From NCBI RefSeq assembly GCF_017654505.1, contig NC_054538.1, positions 47,694,489 to 47,758,488 on the forward strand: a stretch of DNA of 64,000 nucleotides, read 5' to 3'. This document shows, piece by piece, positions 22,701 to 37,700 of this stretch. This DNA comes from Polyodon spathula. Lineage: Eukaryota; Chordata; Actinopteri; Acipenseriformes; Polyodontidae. Numbering within the stretch: the first letter of the stretch is position 1; every line of letters starts with the position of its first letter. Position numbers and translations under genes: made by a program. Under the pieces are notes generated by a model, which saw nothing but the letters and a program-made list of their open reading frames with translations, was not told the DNA's origin and searched no databases.

Positions 22701-25700
22701 TCAAACTTGCTTGAAGTTTAATGTTTGAGGTCATTATAATCCTAAATTGCTAACCGCTAACAAATAATTAATCAATGACATGTATCTCATTAAATAATTA
22801 ATCAATTATCTGTATCATTAATATAATTTACTGATTTCATGTTCATTCAATAAAAAAACCAAAACATTTTATTTAAGTTTGTATACACCCCATAATGAAC
22901 TGCTATTCGCAAATTGAGCAGCATCTTCAAAAATCTGTTCGGGAACTGTGCACTTGCTCAAAGCAAATTTCGCAATTTTATATCGCTTTACTCAAAGACC
23001 GAAGAAGCTGTCTTTATCCGTTTCGTTTTTTGCTTGTTTGGTATTTTCCATTTTGTAATTTGAGTAAAATAATTTGCTCAAAGACCAAAATAACCTTTGG
23101 AAGTCCTTCAAATATTCATTTTTGTGTAACTACATTACCATTTTCTCATATATTAGGGCCATCAAGCGATTGCAAAAATTAAAGCGTGATTAAAAATGTT
23201 AAATCTCAGTCATCTTGGTTTTAATTGCATACTTAACTGATACAATTACTGCATCCATCTCATTTGTTTCTTTTATTATTGATGCTATTATTATTATTTT
23301 AAAGTTCTACTTATTACCTGTAAGGCCTTGTATGGTCTTGGACCTTCATATCTTCAAGATCTGCTGACCCCATACGTCCCTGGTCTCTCACTGAGATCGG
23401 CAAATGCCAATTTTCTGACATTCCCTAAAATTATTTGAACTCTGTCGGAGCCAGGGCATTTAGTTATAATGCCCCTCGTCTTTGGAACTTGCTCCTGATT
23501 CATATCAGGAATGCTAGCACAATTGAATCTTTAAATCCTGTTTGAAAATGTATTTGTATGGGTCTGTTTATTTGTAGCTGGATTATATATAGGTCTTCTA
23601 GTTTTCAGTTTTTATTTTCCATCTCTCTCCCTTCTTTTAAACCTTAATTAGAAGTTGTTAAGCCATAACTGATTGTTTAAATTAGAGACGCACTACTCGA
23701 AAATAACGCAGTGGAAATTAATAAGCAGCATTCGGTGAATAGAGCCAGAATGAAATGCAGGTTCAAATAGAATCACGTGAGATCAATGCACATCGTTTGC
23801 TAACTCAATGTTTTTTATATTTCTTTAGTAAAACGCCCTGGAATGCTTGCACTATAAGTGAAATTTGTATTGTATTGTATTACCATCCAAAAAACAACCC
23901 AGCATAAAAAAAAAACAAAACAGTTGTCCTATTTCTGGATTAATATTGTTGCACCTTCTTTATAGTTTTATATTTATTTACATAGAATTATACAGAGAAA
24001 CTCCGCACTTTCTGTTCAATTGTTTGAACCAACTGCTAAAATCACAATGGAGTCAGTTTATTGCTCACCCTAATGCATTTCAAACTATATACTGTACATT
24101 TTCTTATCAGTTTCCTTTAAAAGTGTATCCTTTTACTGATGTTTTTCATTGCCGTTTGACAGTTGATTATGGCTCTATAATTCAGTTATATGACAAACTT
24201 TCTATGCAAACGCCGACTGCACTCATTGTATATTAATATATAGTATATTGGATGCACTCAAGTATATTAAAATGGTAAAACCATAATTTTTTTCAGCTGC
24301 AGAATCGTAAAAATAAATACGTTTTAAGCACTTGCTTCTGCAACCGCCAGACCCGCAGTTTATGCGGAATACTGAAATCAGTACAACATAGCCGACAATT
24401 TAGTCTGGGCTTTGTAATTAAATCAAAGTTATTGTGAAGGAACATATTACATAAGAACATAAGAACATAAGAAAGTTTACAAACGAGAGGAGGCCATTCG
24501 GCCCATCTTGCTCGTTTGGTTGTTAGTAGCTTATTGATCCCAAAATCTCATCAAGCAGCTTCTTGAAGGATCCCAGGGTGTCAGCTTCAACAACATTACT
24601 GGGGAGTTGATTCCAGACCCTCACAATTCTCTGTGTAAAAAAGTGTCTCCTATTTTCTGTTCTGAATGCCCCTTTTTCTAAACTCCATTTGTGACCCCTG
24701 GTCCTTGTTTCTTTTTTCAGGCTGAAAAAGTCCCTTGGGTCGACACTGTCAATACCTTTTAGAATTGTGAATGCTTGAATTAGGTCGCCACGTAGTCTTC
24801 TTTGTTCAAGACTGAACAGATTCAATTCTTTTAGCCTGTCTGCATATGACATGCCTTTTAAGCCCGGAATAATTCTGGTCGCTCTTCTTTGCACTCTTTC
24901 TAGAGCAGCAATATCTTTTTTATAGCGAGGTGACCAGAACTGCACACAATATTCAAGATGAGGTCTTACAAGTGCATTGTACAGTTTTAACATTACTTCC
25001 CTTGATTTAAATTCAACACTTTTCACAATGTATCCGATCATCTTGTTAGCCTTTTTTATAGCTTCCCCACATTGCCTAGATGAAGACATTTCTGAGTCAA
25101 CAAAAACTCCTAGGTCTTTTTCATAGATTCCTTCTCCAATTTCAATAGCTCCCATATGATATTTATAATGTACATTTTTATTTCCTGCGTGCAGTACCTT
25201 ACACTTTTCTCTATTAAATGAAATTTGCCATGTGTCTGCCCAGTTCTGAATCTTGTCTAGATCATTTTGAATGACCTTTGCTGCTGCAACAGTGTTTGCC
25301 ACTCCTCCTACTTTTGTGTCGTCTGCAAATTTAACAAGTTTGCTTACTATACCAGAATCTAAATCATTAATGTAGATTAGGAATAGCAGAGGACCTAATA
25401 CTGATCCCTGTGGTACACCGCTGGTTACCACACTCCATTCTGAGGTTTTTCCTCTAATCAGTACTTTCTGTTTTCTACATGTTAACCACTCCCTAATCCA
25501 TGTACATGTGTTTCCTTGAATCCCAACTGCGTTCAGTTTGAGAATTAATCTTTTGTGCGGGACTTTGTCAAAAGCTTTCTGGAAATCTAAATAAACCATT
25601 ATTATTTAGACTACATTTCTCAGGAAGGACTGTCAAGGAAATTCATGGTTAAATTAATTTTAATAGAAGCATTTTCCAGATATTTAATTCAGGCTATTGT

Positions 25701-28700
25701 CTGTCTGGCATGCTGTGGGGAATGGGTTGTTACTTCAAAGCTAATTAGATAAGGCACACAACACAAACTGTGTTAACTCTTTGAAGCTCACCTTCCAAAA
25801 AGCTATCTGATTGTCTCCTAAGGTGTCATAAAACTTGCCAAGCTACAGTGCAGTTTGACCATTATTGTGTTAAAATTTAGTTAAAATGCTTTAAGAATAA
25901 TTATTAATTACATAACTTGGACACAAGTTTAATAGTTATTTTAAGTAAGTTTCCCAATAAATCTGAAGTGTTTATTGTGTTTTAAATGAATATTATAAAC
26001 TAAACTATTTTTTACAGTACAAGGGAACACCTATACATCGTGTTATTTTAACTCAAAACAAAGATTTTCACGCTCTCTGCTCTTCTCTCTGGATGCTCTG
26101 GATTCGCGCTCTCTGGGCTCTCTAGATTCGCTCTTTTTTTAATTTCATCGTCTCAACTCATCTAAGTCTGAAGTTCTTCAACGAAGACGCAATGATGTAA
26201 TCTTCAAAGCTGTCCCGGAGAAAATTGGCTGCCTCCAGAACAACGAAAGCTTTTGCCTACAGACTTCAGAGATACTGCACTGCGCTGCTGCACAGCTAAC
26301 TTCTACAGAGAGGACGACCATGTTAAGAGTTTGTTTAAAACACCACACAGAGTAAGTATCAAACTTATATTGTGCGTTTACAAGAACCTGAACTGAAGCC
26401 ATGATATTGATACTGTCACAATACGTAATGTACGTCTATCCAACTAGATGCTGAACATTGTACATGCTTACTTAGCCACATGGAAGCTGGCGCATGTATA
26501 CATAATGCGTGACTGAATCAAACAATGCATGATGAACTATCAAGACTGCTTCACTAATGCAGAACTCTATGACCAGACAGCACATTAAGGATTCATTATG
26601 AACATTTCACAATGCACTACTTTTCCTTGAATGCTTTAATTTGTTTCTTCTTTATACATGTTTTTAACTATGAAGCCTAACCTTTATTATTCTTTCTTTG
26701 AGAATATGAATACATGTATAATAATTTTATTTCTTTTTGTCTTATAACAAACACACATTCTTATAATAAATACACATACACATTGATTTGAATTACTTAA
26801 ACATACATAACATTAATTGTTAATCTCTTTTCATCATGAATCTAGGGATAATTAAGACTTAATTAACAGAATCGTTAGTTCTTATTGAGGTATTGTGTTT
26901 ATTATGGTTAATAATTACATTGAGCTACAATGGGTATTTTCTTTAATGGTAATTGGCGAGGACACAGTTATGACTAAACCCTAGATACAAGGTAAATATA
27001 CACGACAGAACAACTGTGCCACCCTGAGTGTAATGGTGCAATTTTTTTTTTTAAATGTGTGTATTCTATGCTCTCTGCACAGATCAGTGACCATTGGGAT
27101 GGAATCATGTTACCACGTACTACAACTTTTTATTGGCGCAGTTCAAGGATTACAGTGGCTTGCGAAAGTATTGACCCCCCCTTGGCATTTTTCCTATTTT
27201 GTTGCCTTACAACCTGGAATTAAAATGGATTTTTATTTGGATTTCATGTAATGGACATACACAAAATAGTCCAAATTGGTGAAGTGAAATGAAAAAAATA
27301 ACTTCTAAAAAAATAAAAAAAATAAAAATAAATTCTAAAAAATAAATAACGGAAAAGTGGTGCGTGCATATGTATTTACCCCCTTTGCTATTAAGCCTCT
27401 AAATAAGATCTGGTGCAACCAATTACCTTCAAAAGTCACATAATTAGTTAAATAAAGTCCACCTGTGTGCAATCTAAGTGTCACATTAACTCAGTATATA
27501 TACACCTGTTCTGAAAGGCCCCAGAGTCTGCAACACCACTAAGCAAGGGGCACCACCAAGCAAGTGGCACCATGAAGACCAAGGAGCTCTCCAAACAGGT
27601 CAGGGACAAAGTTGTGGAGAAGTACAGATCAGGGTTGGGTTATAAAAAAATATTCAAAACTTTGAACATCCCACGGAGCACCATTAAAGCCATTACTAAA
27701 AAATGGAAAGAATATGGCACCACAACAAACCTGGCAAGAGAGGGCCGCCCACCAAAACTCATGGACCAGGCAAGGAGGGCATTAATCAGAGAGGCAACAA
27801 AGAGACAGATAACCCTGAAGGAGCTGCAAAGCTCCACAGCGGAGATTGGAGTATCTGTCCATAGGATCACTTTAAGCCGTACACTCCACAGAGCTGGGCT
27901 TTACAGAAGAGTGGCCAGAAAAAAGCCATTGCTTAAAGAAAAAAATAAGCAGACACGTTTGGTGTTCGCCAAAAGGCATGTGGGAGACTCCCCAAACATA
28001 TGGAAGAAAGTACTCTGGTCAGATGAGACTAAAATTGAGCTTTTTGGCCATCAAGGAAAATGTTATGTCTGGCGCAAACCCAACACCTCTCATCACCCCG
28101 AGAACACCATCGGCAGGGACTGGGAAACTAGTCAGAATTGAAAGAATGATGGATGGCGCTAAATACAGGGAAATTCTTGAGGGAAACCTATTTCAGTCTT
28201 CCAGAGATTTGAGACTGGGACGAAGGTTCACCTTCCAGCAGGACAATAACCCTAAGCATACTGCTAAAGCAACATTCCAGTGGTTTAAGGGGAAACATTT
28301 AAATGTCTTGGAATGGCCTAGTCAAAGCCCAGACCTCAATCCAATTGAGAATCTGTGGTATGACTTAAAGATTGCTGTACACCAGCGGAACCCATCCAAC
28401 TTGAAGGAGCTGGTGCAGTTTTGCCTTGAAGAATGGGCAAAAATCCCAGTGGCTAGATGTGCCAAGCTTATAGATACATACCCCAAGAGACTTGCAGCTG
28501 TAATTGCTGCAAAAGGTGGCTCTACAAAGTATTGACTTTGGGGGGGGGTGAATACTTATGCACGCTCAAGTTTTTTGTTTTTTTGTCTTATTTCTTGTTT
28601 GTTTCACAATAAAAAATATTTTGCATCTTCAAAGTGGTAGGCATGTTGTGTAAATCAAATGATACAAACCCCCAAAAAATCCGTTTTAATTCCAGGTTGT

Positions 28701-31700
28701 AAGGTAACAAAATAGGAAAAATGCCAAGGGGGGTCAATACTTTCGCAAGCCACTGTAAATCCTGTCTCAACGATCCCTTGGATGCTGTGCTCAACTGGAC
28801 TCGTTACCCTGCCGGTTGGAAGACCACCCTGGCTTTAAAGGGACAGTCCCTTTCTTTCTTTTGTGTTCTAAACAAATTTTCTTTTGTCTATTATTTTTGT
28901 GTGTTTCACAATTCACAAAGCGAACAGATTGTAAATACTTGCTGGTGCCAACCTCCTACAAATGTTTTTGAGCTTATCCTTCATAAGAACATAAGAACAT
29001 AAGAAAGTTTACAAACGAGAGGAGGCCATTTGGCCCATCTTGCTCTTTTGGTTGTTAGTAGCTTATTGATCCCAGAATCTCATCAAGCAGCTTCTTGAAG
29101 GATCCCATTGTGTCATCTTCAACAACATTACTGGGGAGTTGATTCCAGACCCTCACAATTCTCTGTGTAAAAAAAAAATCTGGAAATCTAAATAAACCAT
29201 GTCATATGCTTTGCAATTATCCATTATCGATGTTGCATCCTCAAACAGACTGTGTGTCTGTTTGTACTTCCACACCATTCCTGCAGAGCCTCCCACAGTA
29301 TGCTAAGAAGGTCAAGACAGAGGAGTGCGATTAAAACATGTTTAAAAAAAAAAAAGTTCCATACAAATGAGCATGTTAAATTGCAGAAGATGACTGGGAG
29401 ATAACCCGCTAAGCAGAAAATATCACCTTTGGTCACCATTTTTTAATTTACGTTTTTTAGAAATTTTAAAGCAGTTTGTGTGAACTCTGTTCAAGAGTCA
29501 AAGAAGTTGACCTGCCAAAACTTATATACATTATAAAATAGATAAACCATATATGCATTATTAAATACATATAGAAAGGAAACTTAATGTGGTACAATTA
29601 AACATGCACTGACTGAAGGGTATATTGTATTTATTATATAAACCTTCCAAAAATGTGCTTGACAGGCTATGGCAAGCCAAATTATCATTTAGAGATATGT
29701 CAAATTGCATTTTAAGATATCTTCGAATATTTAGAGCTATCTGTAAAACATTTCAAGATATCTCAAATTAAATTCCAGATATCTTTAATTGTGCAGTTTT
29801 TAAGAGATCTACAATTAACTTAATCATATCTGTAAATCAATTTGAGATATCTAAAAATTAAATAAAGATATCTCAGATTGATTTAGAGATATTTTTAAAT
29901 ACTATGGAAACCATATGGATTGTGCTAGCATGGCACGCCAAACTGTCATTTACAGATATCTTAAAATTAGGGTTTTAAAGATATCTCTAAATCATTTAAA
30001 GATATCTCTACATAACTTCCTGTTCATTTAAAGATATCTTTAAATCATTTGAAGATATCTTCAAATAATGTCCTGTTCATTTAGGGATATCTCAAAATAA
30101 CTTCCTGTTCATTTAAAGATATCTTTAAATGGACAGGAAGTCCATTGAAAACATAGAGCATTTTCACAGGAAGTCATTTTGGGACATCTCAAAATGGCTT
30201 CCTTTTAATTTGAAGATATCTTCAAATGATGTAGAGATAGCTCTAAATAAACAGGAAGTTATTTTGAGATATCTCTAAACGAATAGGAAATTATTTGAAG
30301 ATATCTTCAAATGATTTACATACATCTTTAAATATGTACAGATATCTTTAAATGAACAGGACGTCATTTAGAGATATCTGAAACGTATTTAAAGATATCT
30401 CAAAAACATTACAGATATCTTAAAACGATTTAAAGATATCTAAAAATGCATTTTAGATATCTTAAAGAAATTAGAGATATTTTCAAATATTTAGAGATAT
30501 CTATAAATGAATTTCAGATATCTCTAAATGACAATTTGGCTTGCCATAGACAGACAGGTAAATTGGTAGGTTAGGTTGAGGGGGACAAAGACGGCGCTGA
30601 CAAATCCTTTCAACAATCCAATCGCATATTCACCAGTTACAAACATACATTGCAAGCGAGTGGACTTATCGGTCACATGTTTCTGGCAATTCCCCGTCAG
30701 GCTACAATGAGCTGTCCCGGCATTCCTATGATCTATTCTATAGCTACTGCATGCACTATATTGAGACGCCAGGAACCAATGAAGTACAAGAAGCTTGATA
30801 GCATGTGAACAAGCTGTGCAGCAAAATTGCTATGTGTATTCTTTACGCATTAAATTAAAATATCATATGTAATTCATATTTTTTCAATGCGTAAAACACC
30901 CAGTACACAGCTTATCTGGAGCACTGATTATGATTCACAGCTTTTGGATGTGCAAATCACACGTTGGTTAAACTGTGGATAGAACAAATGTGGAATAACT
31001 GTTGCCACTATTTTAGAAGATGTTTTTTTTGTAGCAAAAATAGGAACGTTAAGTTTAAAAAAAAGATTTGCAAAAAAATGTTACGTTTGCAGCACAAACC
31101 CACAAAACTAGGGAAATTGGTTAAGATTCTACAATAAAGCAATCTTAATTGACACATGCTCTATTTAGGTACTGTAGCACAGACAAGGAAAGTGTGGAGT
31201 CAAAACAGATTTACGACACCAAAGTTCTGAGACTGATGACCTAGGCCAATAGATAATTGTGGCAGCATTTATTTTGCAAATTCTGCCAAAAACAGTATGC
31301 CCCACAAAAAATGATTTTAATATTCCTTCAAGATAAATTCTATAAATATAGCCCTTCCTTGTTAAGCGATGATGACTTGCAAGCTTGTAGCTCAAAAGAA
31401 ACTTTTAATTCCCATTTGAAATGTGTTCTCACCATCATCATCACAATGAAAACAGTACCAGACCAGCCATTAATTTCTCACTGTAGTAAACTGTTCCACT
31501 GACTGCTGATCTGGGATCAATTCTGCCCTTGTCACCGAATTTATTTTCCATTTTGTTTTTCTTTCGTTCCTTTTCATCTGCCACACTTCTTTCAAACACT
31601 TGCATGTGCCTCTTCCCAGATTCCACACACCTTTGTTTAAGAGGTCAAAAGGAAACCCTAGAAACCGTCGGTGCCCAACAACAGCTTCTTCGTCCTTCTA

Positions 31701-34700
31701 TAGCGGTGCAATATTGAACACTCTGAAGAGTTCGCTGTAAGTACTTTACTATTCATATGTGTAACATTTAAAAAATATTTATTTCAATTCAAGTACATTT
31801 AAAAGAAACGTATGCCCCCGTGAAATTTTAATCTGTGTTGCTTCATTTTTTAAGTGGTTCAAGTAAAATGTCTATCAAAACATATTCAGATACTTTTTTT
31901 TGCATTCATTAATTCATACATGCATACAAACAGCTCTTTTGCACCTTTGAAAAATAATTTTGTTTTTGTGAAAGAAAACAATACAGTTTTAATTCTCTGT
32001 ATGTACCAATAAAATAAAAGTAGAAAAAAATGCAGTATAACAATATTAAATTTGCCCCTAAATACAAATGTCATTGGTACACGGGATATAAACGGGTCTG
32101 TGTAACACGAGTGTTTAAAATGTATATTTGTATTTAGGCACGAGGATTGCACATCACTTCACGTGCAAGTAAAAAGTAATAATATGTGAGCACAGGGAAC
32201 TGCACTTTATTAATTCACGTGCAGTTGTACCGGGACTCCAATTGAATGACTGATTAGCAATCGAGTCTCGGTACAGCTGCATAAAAGCTGCATGTTTTCA
32301 CTCACTCAGGGTTGTGTGTTCGGTGAGTGGAGAACAGGATTGGAGACAGAGATAATAATACAAATAATAACGTATTTCTGGTCTGACGTCCCCCACTCCG
32401 GCCGTCTTTGTGACAACCCTTCACAATTTCCCCTCAATTTGGTCAAATATCCCTGCAATTTTTGGTAAATATTTCCATAACTTTTTATTAAAAAACTACT
32501 GATGATTGGCAGGGCCAGTTGGGTTTTGGAATTTTCATTACAAGAGTGTTCCAACTGCGCATACCCAGATTACATTTTTAAAACCTTAATATTTATTTTA
32601 GTTTAAAATGTTCTGATTGCCAAAAAGCTTGATTCCTGTTCGTGGACCGTGTCTGTGCTAAACACCATGTTTACAGACCTCTCTTTTATAGCTATGGGTG
32701 GCTAAAAAAAATAAATAAATAAACGGCCTGACACAAGCATTTAACATGTTTTTAGGCAACCCCTTTAACTAAAAAAGTACACAATGGAGAGTTAAGCCCT
32801 TTTCCAGTTCCCTATACAATCTGGAAGGCCTTGTAGTTAATGAATTTTATAATTGCGTTTAAACCAAAGTTACTAATTTCTCAAATTTTGTGTTTATAAT
32901 GGTTGCTTCAATTCAACTTCGCCTCTATAATTTGATTTGCACAAGATTTTCAAGACATTTTGATTGAAAACAATTACACTAGCTAGTCTTGGTTTGCAGG
33001 GGAACTGATCTGAGACCACCAATATGTATTTCATATCCCCCCCGCCGTATTCAACACACACATACAATATGCAGCACACATTTTTGTGTAAATGGACTTT
33101 CCTCACATCCTCACTCATTAACATAATGTAAATAACCCAACATCTATTCTCAGTTTCAATTACTATCCCTCCACACACATAAACACTTACATAGCTAACT
33201 GGCTTCACATTGTAACCATACACGCTGTTGATAGTATTATGGAAGCCCTGTACAGTATGTCTGTATGCCCAAAGGCCAATTGAAAGAGTAAACTCACCTC
33301 ATAGAAGAAGGGGTGCCCTGCCATGTCGAAAATGTTCACTTTGATCTCTCTCTCTCGGACTTGGACTCTATAAAAAATAACAATTATTATTAGACACCTC
33401 ACAGACTGCCTTAGCATTATTAACAATATAGCACTTAAAGACCGTAGAAAGCTGGCAGAAACACTTCCCTGAATTCCTATAGTTGATTGTTTAACAGAAG
33501 AAAGACATTTTCTAGTGAAGTTGTGTCATTCCATTCCTGTTAGCAGTTTATTCAAATAATCTACACTACAGAAATTCACCAGTTCATGAACTTTAATATC
33601 AAAACTCAAACTGCAGAAAAAAAGTAATCAACAATTTAAGAAATAGCGAACTGTGTAGCATGTCACGTTCTGTACTAATATACATATATATATACACACA
33701 GACGCACAGTAGACTCCCATTAATCAGTTTTTCAATAATCTGTGCGGTTTACTACAGTACATTATCAAAATATATTTGTGCAGAATTCATCTGATCTAAA
33801 CGGAAGTAGGTATTTGTGCGCTTTAGCGCAGAAATCAGCGTATCTGTGTGGAAGCGGATGGTCATCATTTAATTTAATTAAATTGAGTACAGTATCAGGG
33901 TTCTCCCGAGGAACTTTGTACAGCAGGGCGGCAGAACATTATAGCCGGGAGCACTTTTAACAGAAAAATAAACTTGCCTTACCTTAAATATATAATACAA
34001 TAAATAATGTGTTGTCTTTTGTTGACTGTATCTGGTTGCTGTTTTTTATGTTCTACATTTTGTTTTTCATTACTGTTTATTATGGTAAATTACTGTGCTT
34101 ATTTAGGCACTGTATGATTTGAATGGGGAAAGATAACATAGGTTTATTGGAGTTCACAAAAAAGTGCCCTTTTCATTTCCTTTTTAGCTTCATTATTGAG
34201 CTTATTGCTTCATTTAAATAATTTTCTTTACATTAAGTTTTCAGGGCATTTTGTTAATGCACATCTATTTTGGTTTTTCAATTTTTTTAATGCAACTGTT
34301 CATTTCAACCATTTTTTTTTTTTTTTACACAACAGTACTCACACACGTTTGGTTGCCATCATAACTGTTGCATGAACTGGAGTGAATAATCCAGCACCTC
34401 TGCACTTAAGCATTAGTATATCGGCTGACAAGTGTTCAGCTAATATCCCACACAGTCTTTTTTCTTAAAGGCGTACAACCTCCATACATGAACCCCCAAT
34501 ATCTCTCACAAGCACCTGGGTACATATTTTTTATTTTTTGGTGCATATGTACAGGTATTATGTAAGCAATAAGACATGACACCCTGGAGTGTCTAATTGC
34601 ACTTATGAAATGGGTTACTAGTTTTTAAAAATAAAGATATAGACACATGTTTATTTAAAAATGAATATAGGTTTATTTTTTCCTAAATATATTACTACGC

Positions 34701-37700
34701 TAGGAAAAATAGTTCCAATAAATGTAATAGATAAACAAATTATTTGTAATAATAAATTAAATAAACTCAAATAAATCAAATCAATTATCAGGGTACTTTC
34801 AGTATTTGTCTCATGAAGTTGACTGTACCAGGGAATGTACAGTTTTCTAAATTAAATGGCAGTTACACAGTTGGACAGTTTGTGCAGTAGGCGGCACTGT
34901 TTGATGAGTAGGGGAGTTTGTTTCTGCCTTTGGTTTATGAGTTGACAACAGTACTCCAGAGAGTATGTAACTCCAGGACTTCCTGTCTTTCTCAGCTGGT
35001 GCCCAATATCTTCTTAAACTACCTTATAAAATGGGTTGGGAGATATCTGCGTCCTGAGTACCGATGACTTAAATTTGTTTAAGTCTGTTTGAGATGCAGC
35101 AGGGTGACATTGTGACTTGTCTTTTTGTTGTGGCGTGCAAGTTTTCAGGAGAAATGAAGACGCTGTTTGTTCTTTTAAAGTGGGTATCTTAAATTAGATT
35201 TATAGATTGCCCCACTGTGGGAGAATTAAAAAAAAAAAGATTCAGGCCAGCTCGAAACCTTGTGTAGCTGCTAACTGAATACTGTGTGCCAACTGATGAA
35301 ACTTTTTAAAACTGTGTCTATTGCAGTTTTCCAGTCAATATTGTTTTTTGTTTGTGCTGACCAATCATTAAAAAACTGACACAGCCTAAGTGGTTACTTT
35401 TTTAGTATTAGTATTGGCACAATAATATCTGTTTTTAAAAAGTCTTAGCTGCTGGGATTTGTTTTTACCTGTTGGTTGAACTGTAATAATTCAATGGCTT
35501 GGATCAGCCAGTCAGGACGCAGATATCTCACAATCCATTTTATAAGCACTATATATCACCTTATAAAATGGGTATTTTAAATACTCTATCCTTATTGGTC
35601 AAAACATGTCACATGGGGGTGTCGATATTACAGCATATCACCATGGGTTGGCACTATTTTTTTTTTCCAAAAATGGGCAAATCACTGGCAGATATCCATA
35701 CACTAGAATTTTAAAACAAAACCAGCAGACACATTGGGATTTATCGCGATAAACATGACCGACGAGATTTATGTAAATGTTGAACTTTTGGGAAACCGAA
35801 GTGTACATGAGATATTGAATGAATCTGAATCGGACACCAATGATTAAAGTAGTGATAAAAAGCAAAAGTAAGTATTCAAATAAATTCAAAATTCGCCATT
35901 CTGATCGCTCTTTTCCTTCTCCCTGAACTACAGCGTTTCCCTATCCGATTTTGAAAATAGTTTAAAAAATCTCTCTTAAACTTTCAGCTTTTTACAAAAG
36001 ATTTGGGTCCCTCTTAAAGGAGACTTTGGGGTTAAAAGATGTTTTGTTGCCGTTGCTCCCGCTGGCAGTTCTTCGGTCTGCCTGCCTGCTGCCACCTTTG
36101 CTTATTATGCCCCATGGTCCTGGAATGAGTTCCAGTCCAAACTATAGCTGCAGACCCAGATATCTTTATTGCAATTTAAGAGTAAACTGCATGATTTTGT
36201 GACAGAGTTGTAATTGTTTAAAGTAGTTGACTACTTTTGTGTATTTTGATTATTGTTTTAAATGTGATTTGCCTGTGTCTTAATTGTATTTTATTGTGTA
36301 TTGTTCTTGTTGTCCGATTGACTTGCTGCTACCTGCTTGGCTAGGTCTCACTCATAATAGAGGTTTTAATCTCAATGTGACTACAAGGATAATAAATAAA
36401 TATTATAAATATCATATACATATATATCTCCAGCTATTGACTATTGATCTACGAAAAAACGTTAAAAAAAAATAGGAAGATATTGCATAGTAGGCAACCA
36501 GTTTGGGGTCATACAAGTACTAATATATTTGTGCACAGTTTTTGCAAAGGCTTTGTTGGGCACACAAGCCATCGTTTTATATATTATAGATTATAAAACG
36601 ACGACTCGTGTGTCTAGAAAAAAAAAAAAAAAAAAACAGTTTTTCTGAATAAGGTGTCGGCTAGTATTCCGATAAGTGGGTATTCGGTATCACGCTTTCA
36701 GAATACTGGTATCCAGAATACGGACGGATTCATTCAGAATACCCTGTTTACATGGCATGGAATAGCTATCAAATTTCCCAATATTACAACTACAACTGGA
36801 ATCCTGATAGAACAGGACAATTGAAACAGGTACCCGGACAGCAATATGGGTGCAGTCAATTGCACCTACCACGCACGGCAGGTGCGTGACCTCATAAAAA
36901 CCCTGCATTATCTCCTCACTTTTTTCTCTGGTACTGGGGAATTTAATATGTTCCTCAGCACGTCGCAGCAACGTGGTTATGAACCGGTCGAGGTGGCAGA
37001 CACGGCTGACTGGGTGATCCCCACTGTATCACCTGCCACCTTCTGGAAGGTCCCAGTAGCCAGGATACACATACAGACAGACACTACCAATTGCTCAGTC
37101 AAGGCATGACTGTGCAGGTTTGTTCTAGCCAGGTCATTGTGCAGCATGTGGCATAGATGAGTCGAGACGATACCTGGACAAGATTTGCTCATTGCTGAGC
37201 TCCTCATATGTGTGCCGAGGCTGGTAAACCCTTTCAGTATATCTTCGCCTATGTCAGGGTTTCTGTTGCTGGGTGTGCCTTGCATCATTCACATCCACAT
37301 GTCGACAGACACGCTGCATGCTACCCACGTTTCCCATTGTTGCCTGTTTGTAGTCAGTGCTGAAATGGTAGTGTGCGCGGAGTTAACGCAGTCCTTTTAC
37401 AATCCTTATTCTGCGTGTCACAAACCTGGTTTTGTGCTTGGCACGTATCTTCAAATATACCAGGATCACGCATCTTGTCGGCCACTCACCCCACATTGCA
37501 TGATGCATACATTTTATTTCTGCACAGCGCAGAATGGATTGTGACGCACAAAAGGACGTTTCAAATATGGCAACTTGGCACAATTTCGGCACAACGGCCA
37601 TTTGCGACACGCATACCCCTCTGTGCGGTGCGCAAACCTTTCGAATATCGGGCCCATGGTCCCTTAAAACATAAAAAAAAAATGCCAAAAATGCATTAAT

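Noticed and set aside
26178..26402. 74-codon frame with Cys-rich text in intron 3
   Set aside because: No family match, no splice support; possibly part of an unknown repeat.
31257..31717. Overlapping frames in intron 3
   Set aside because: No recognisable content, both strands open, AT-rich.
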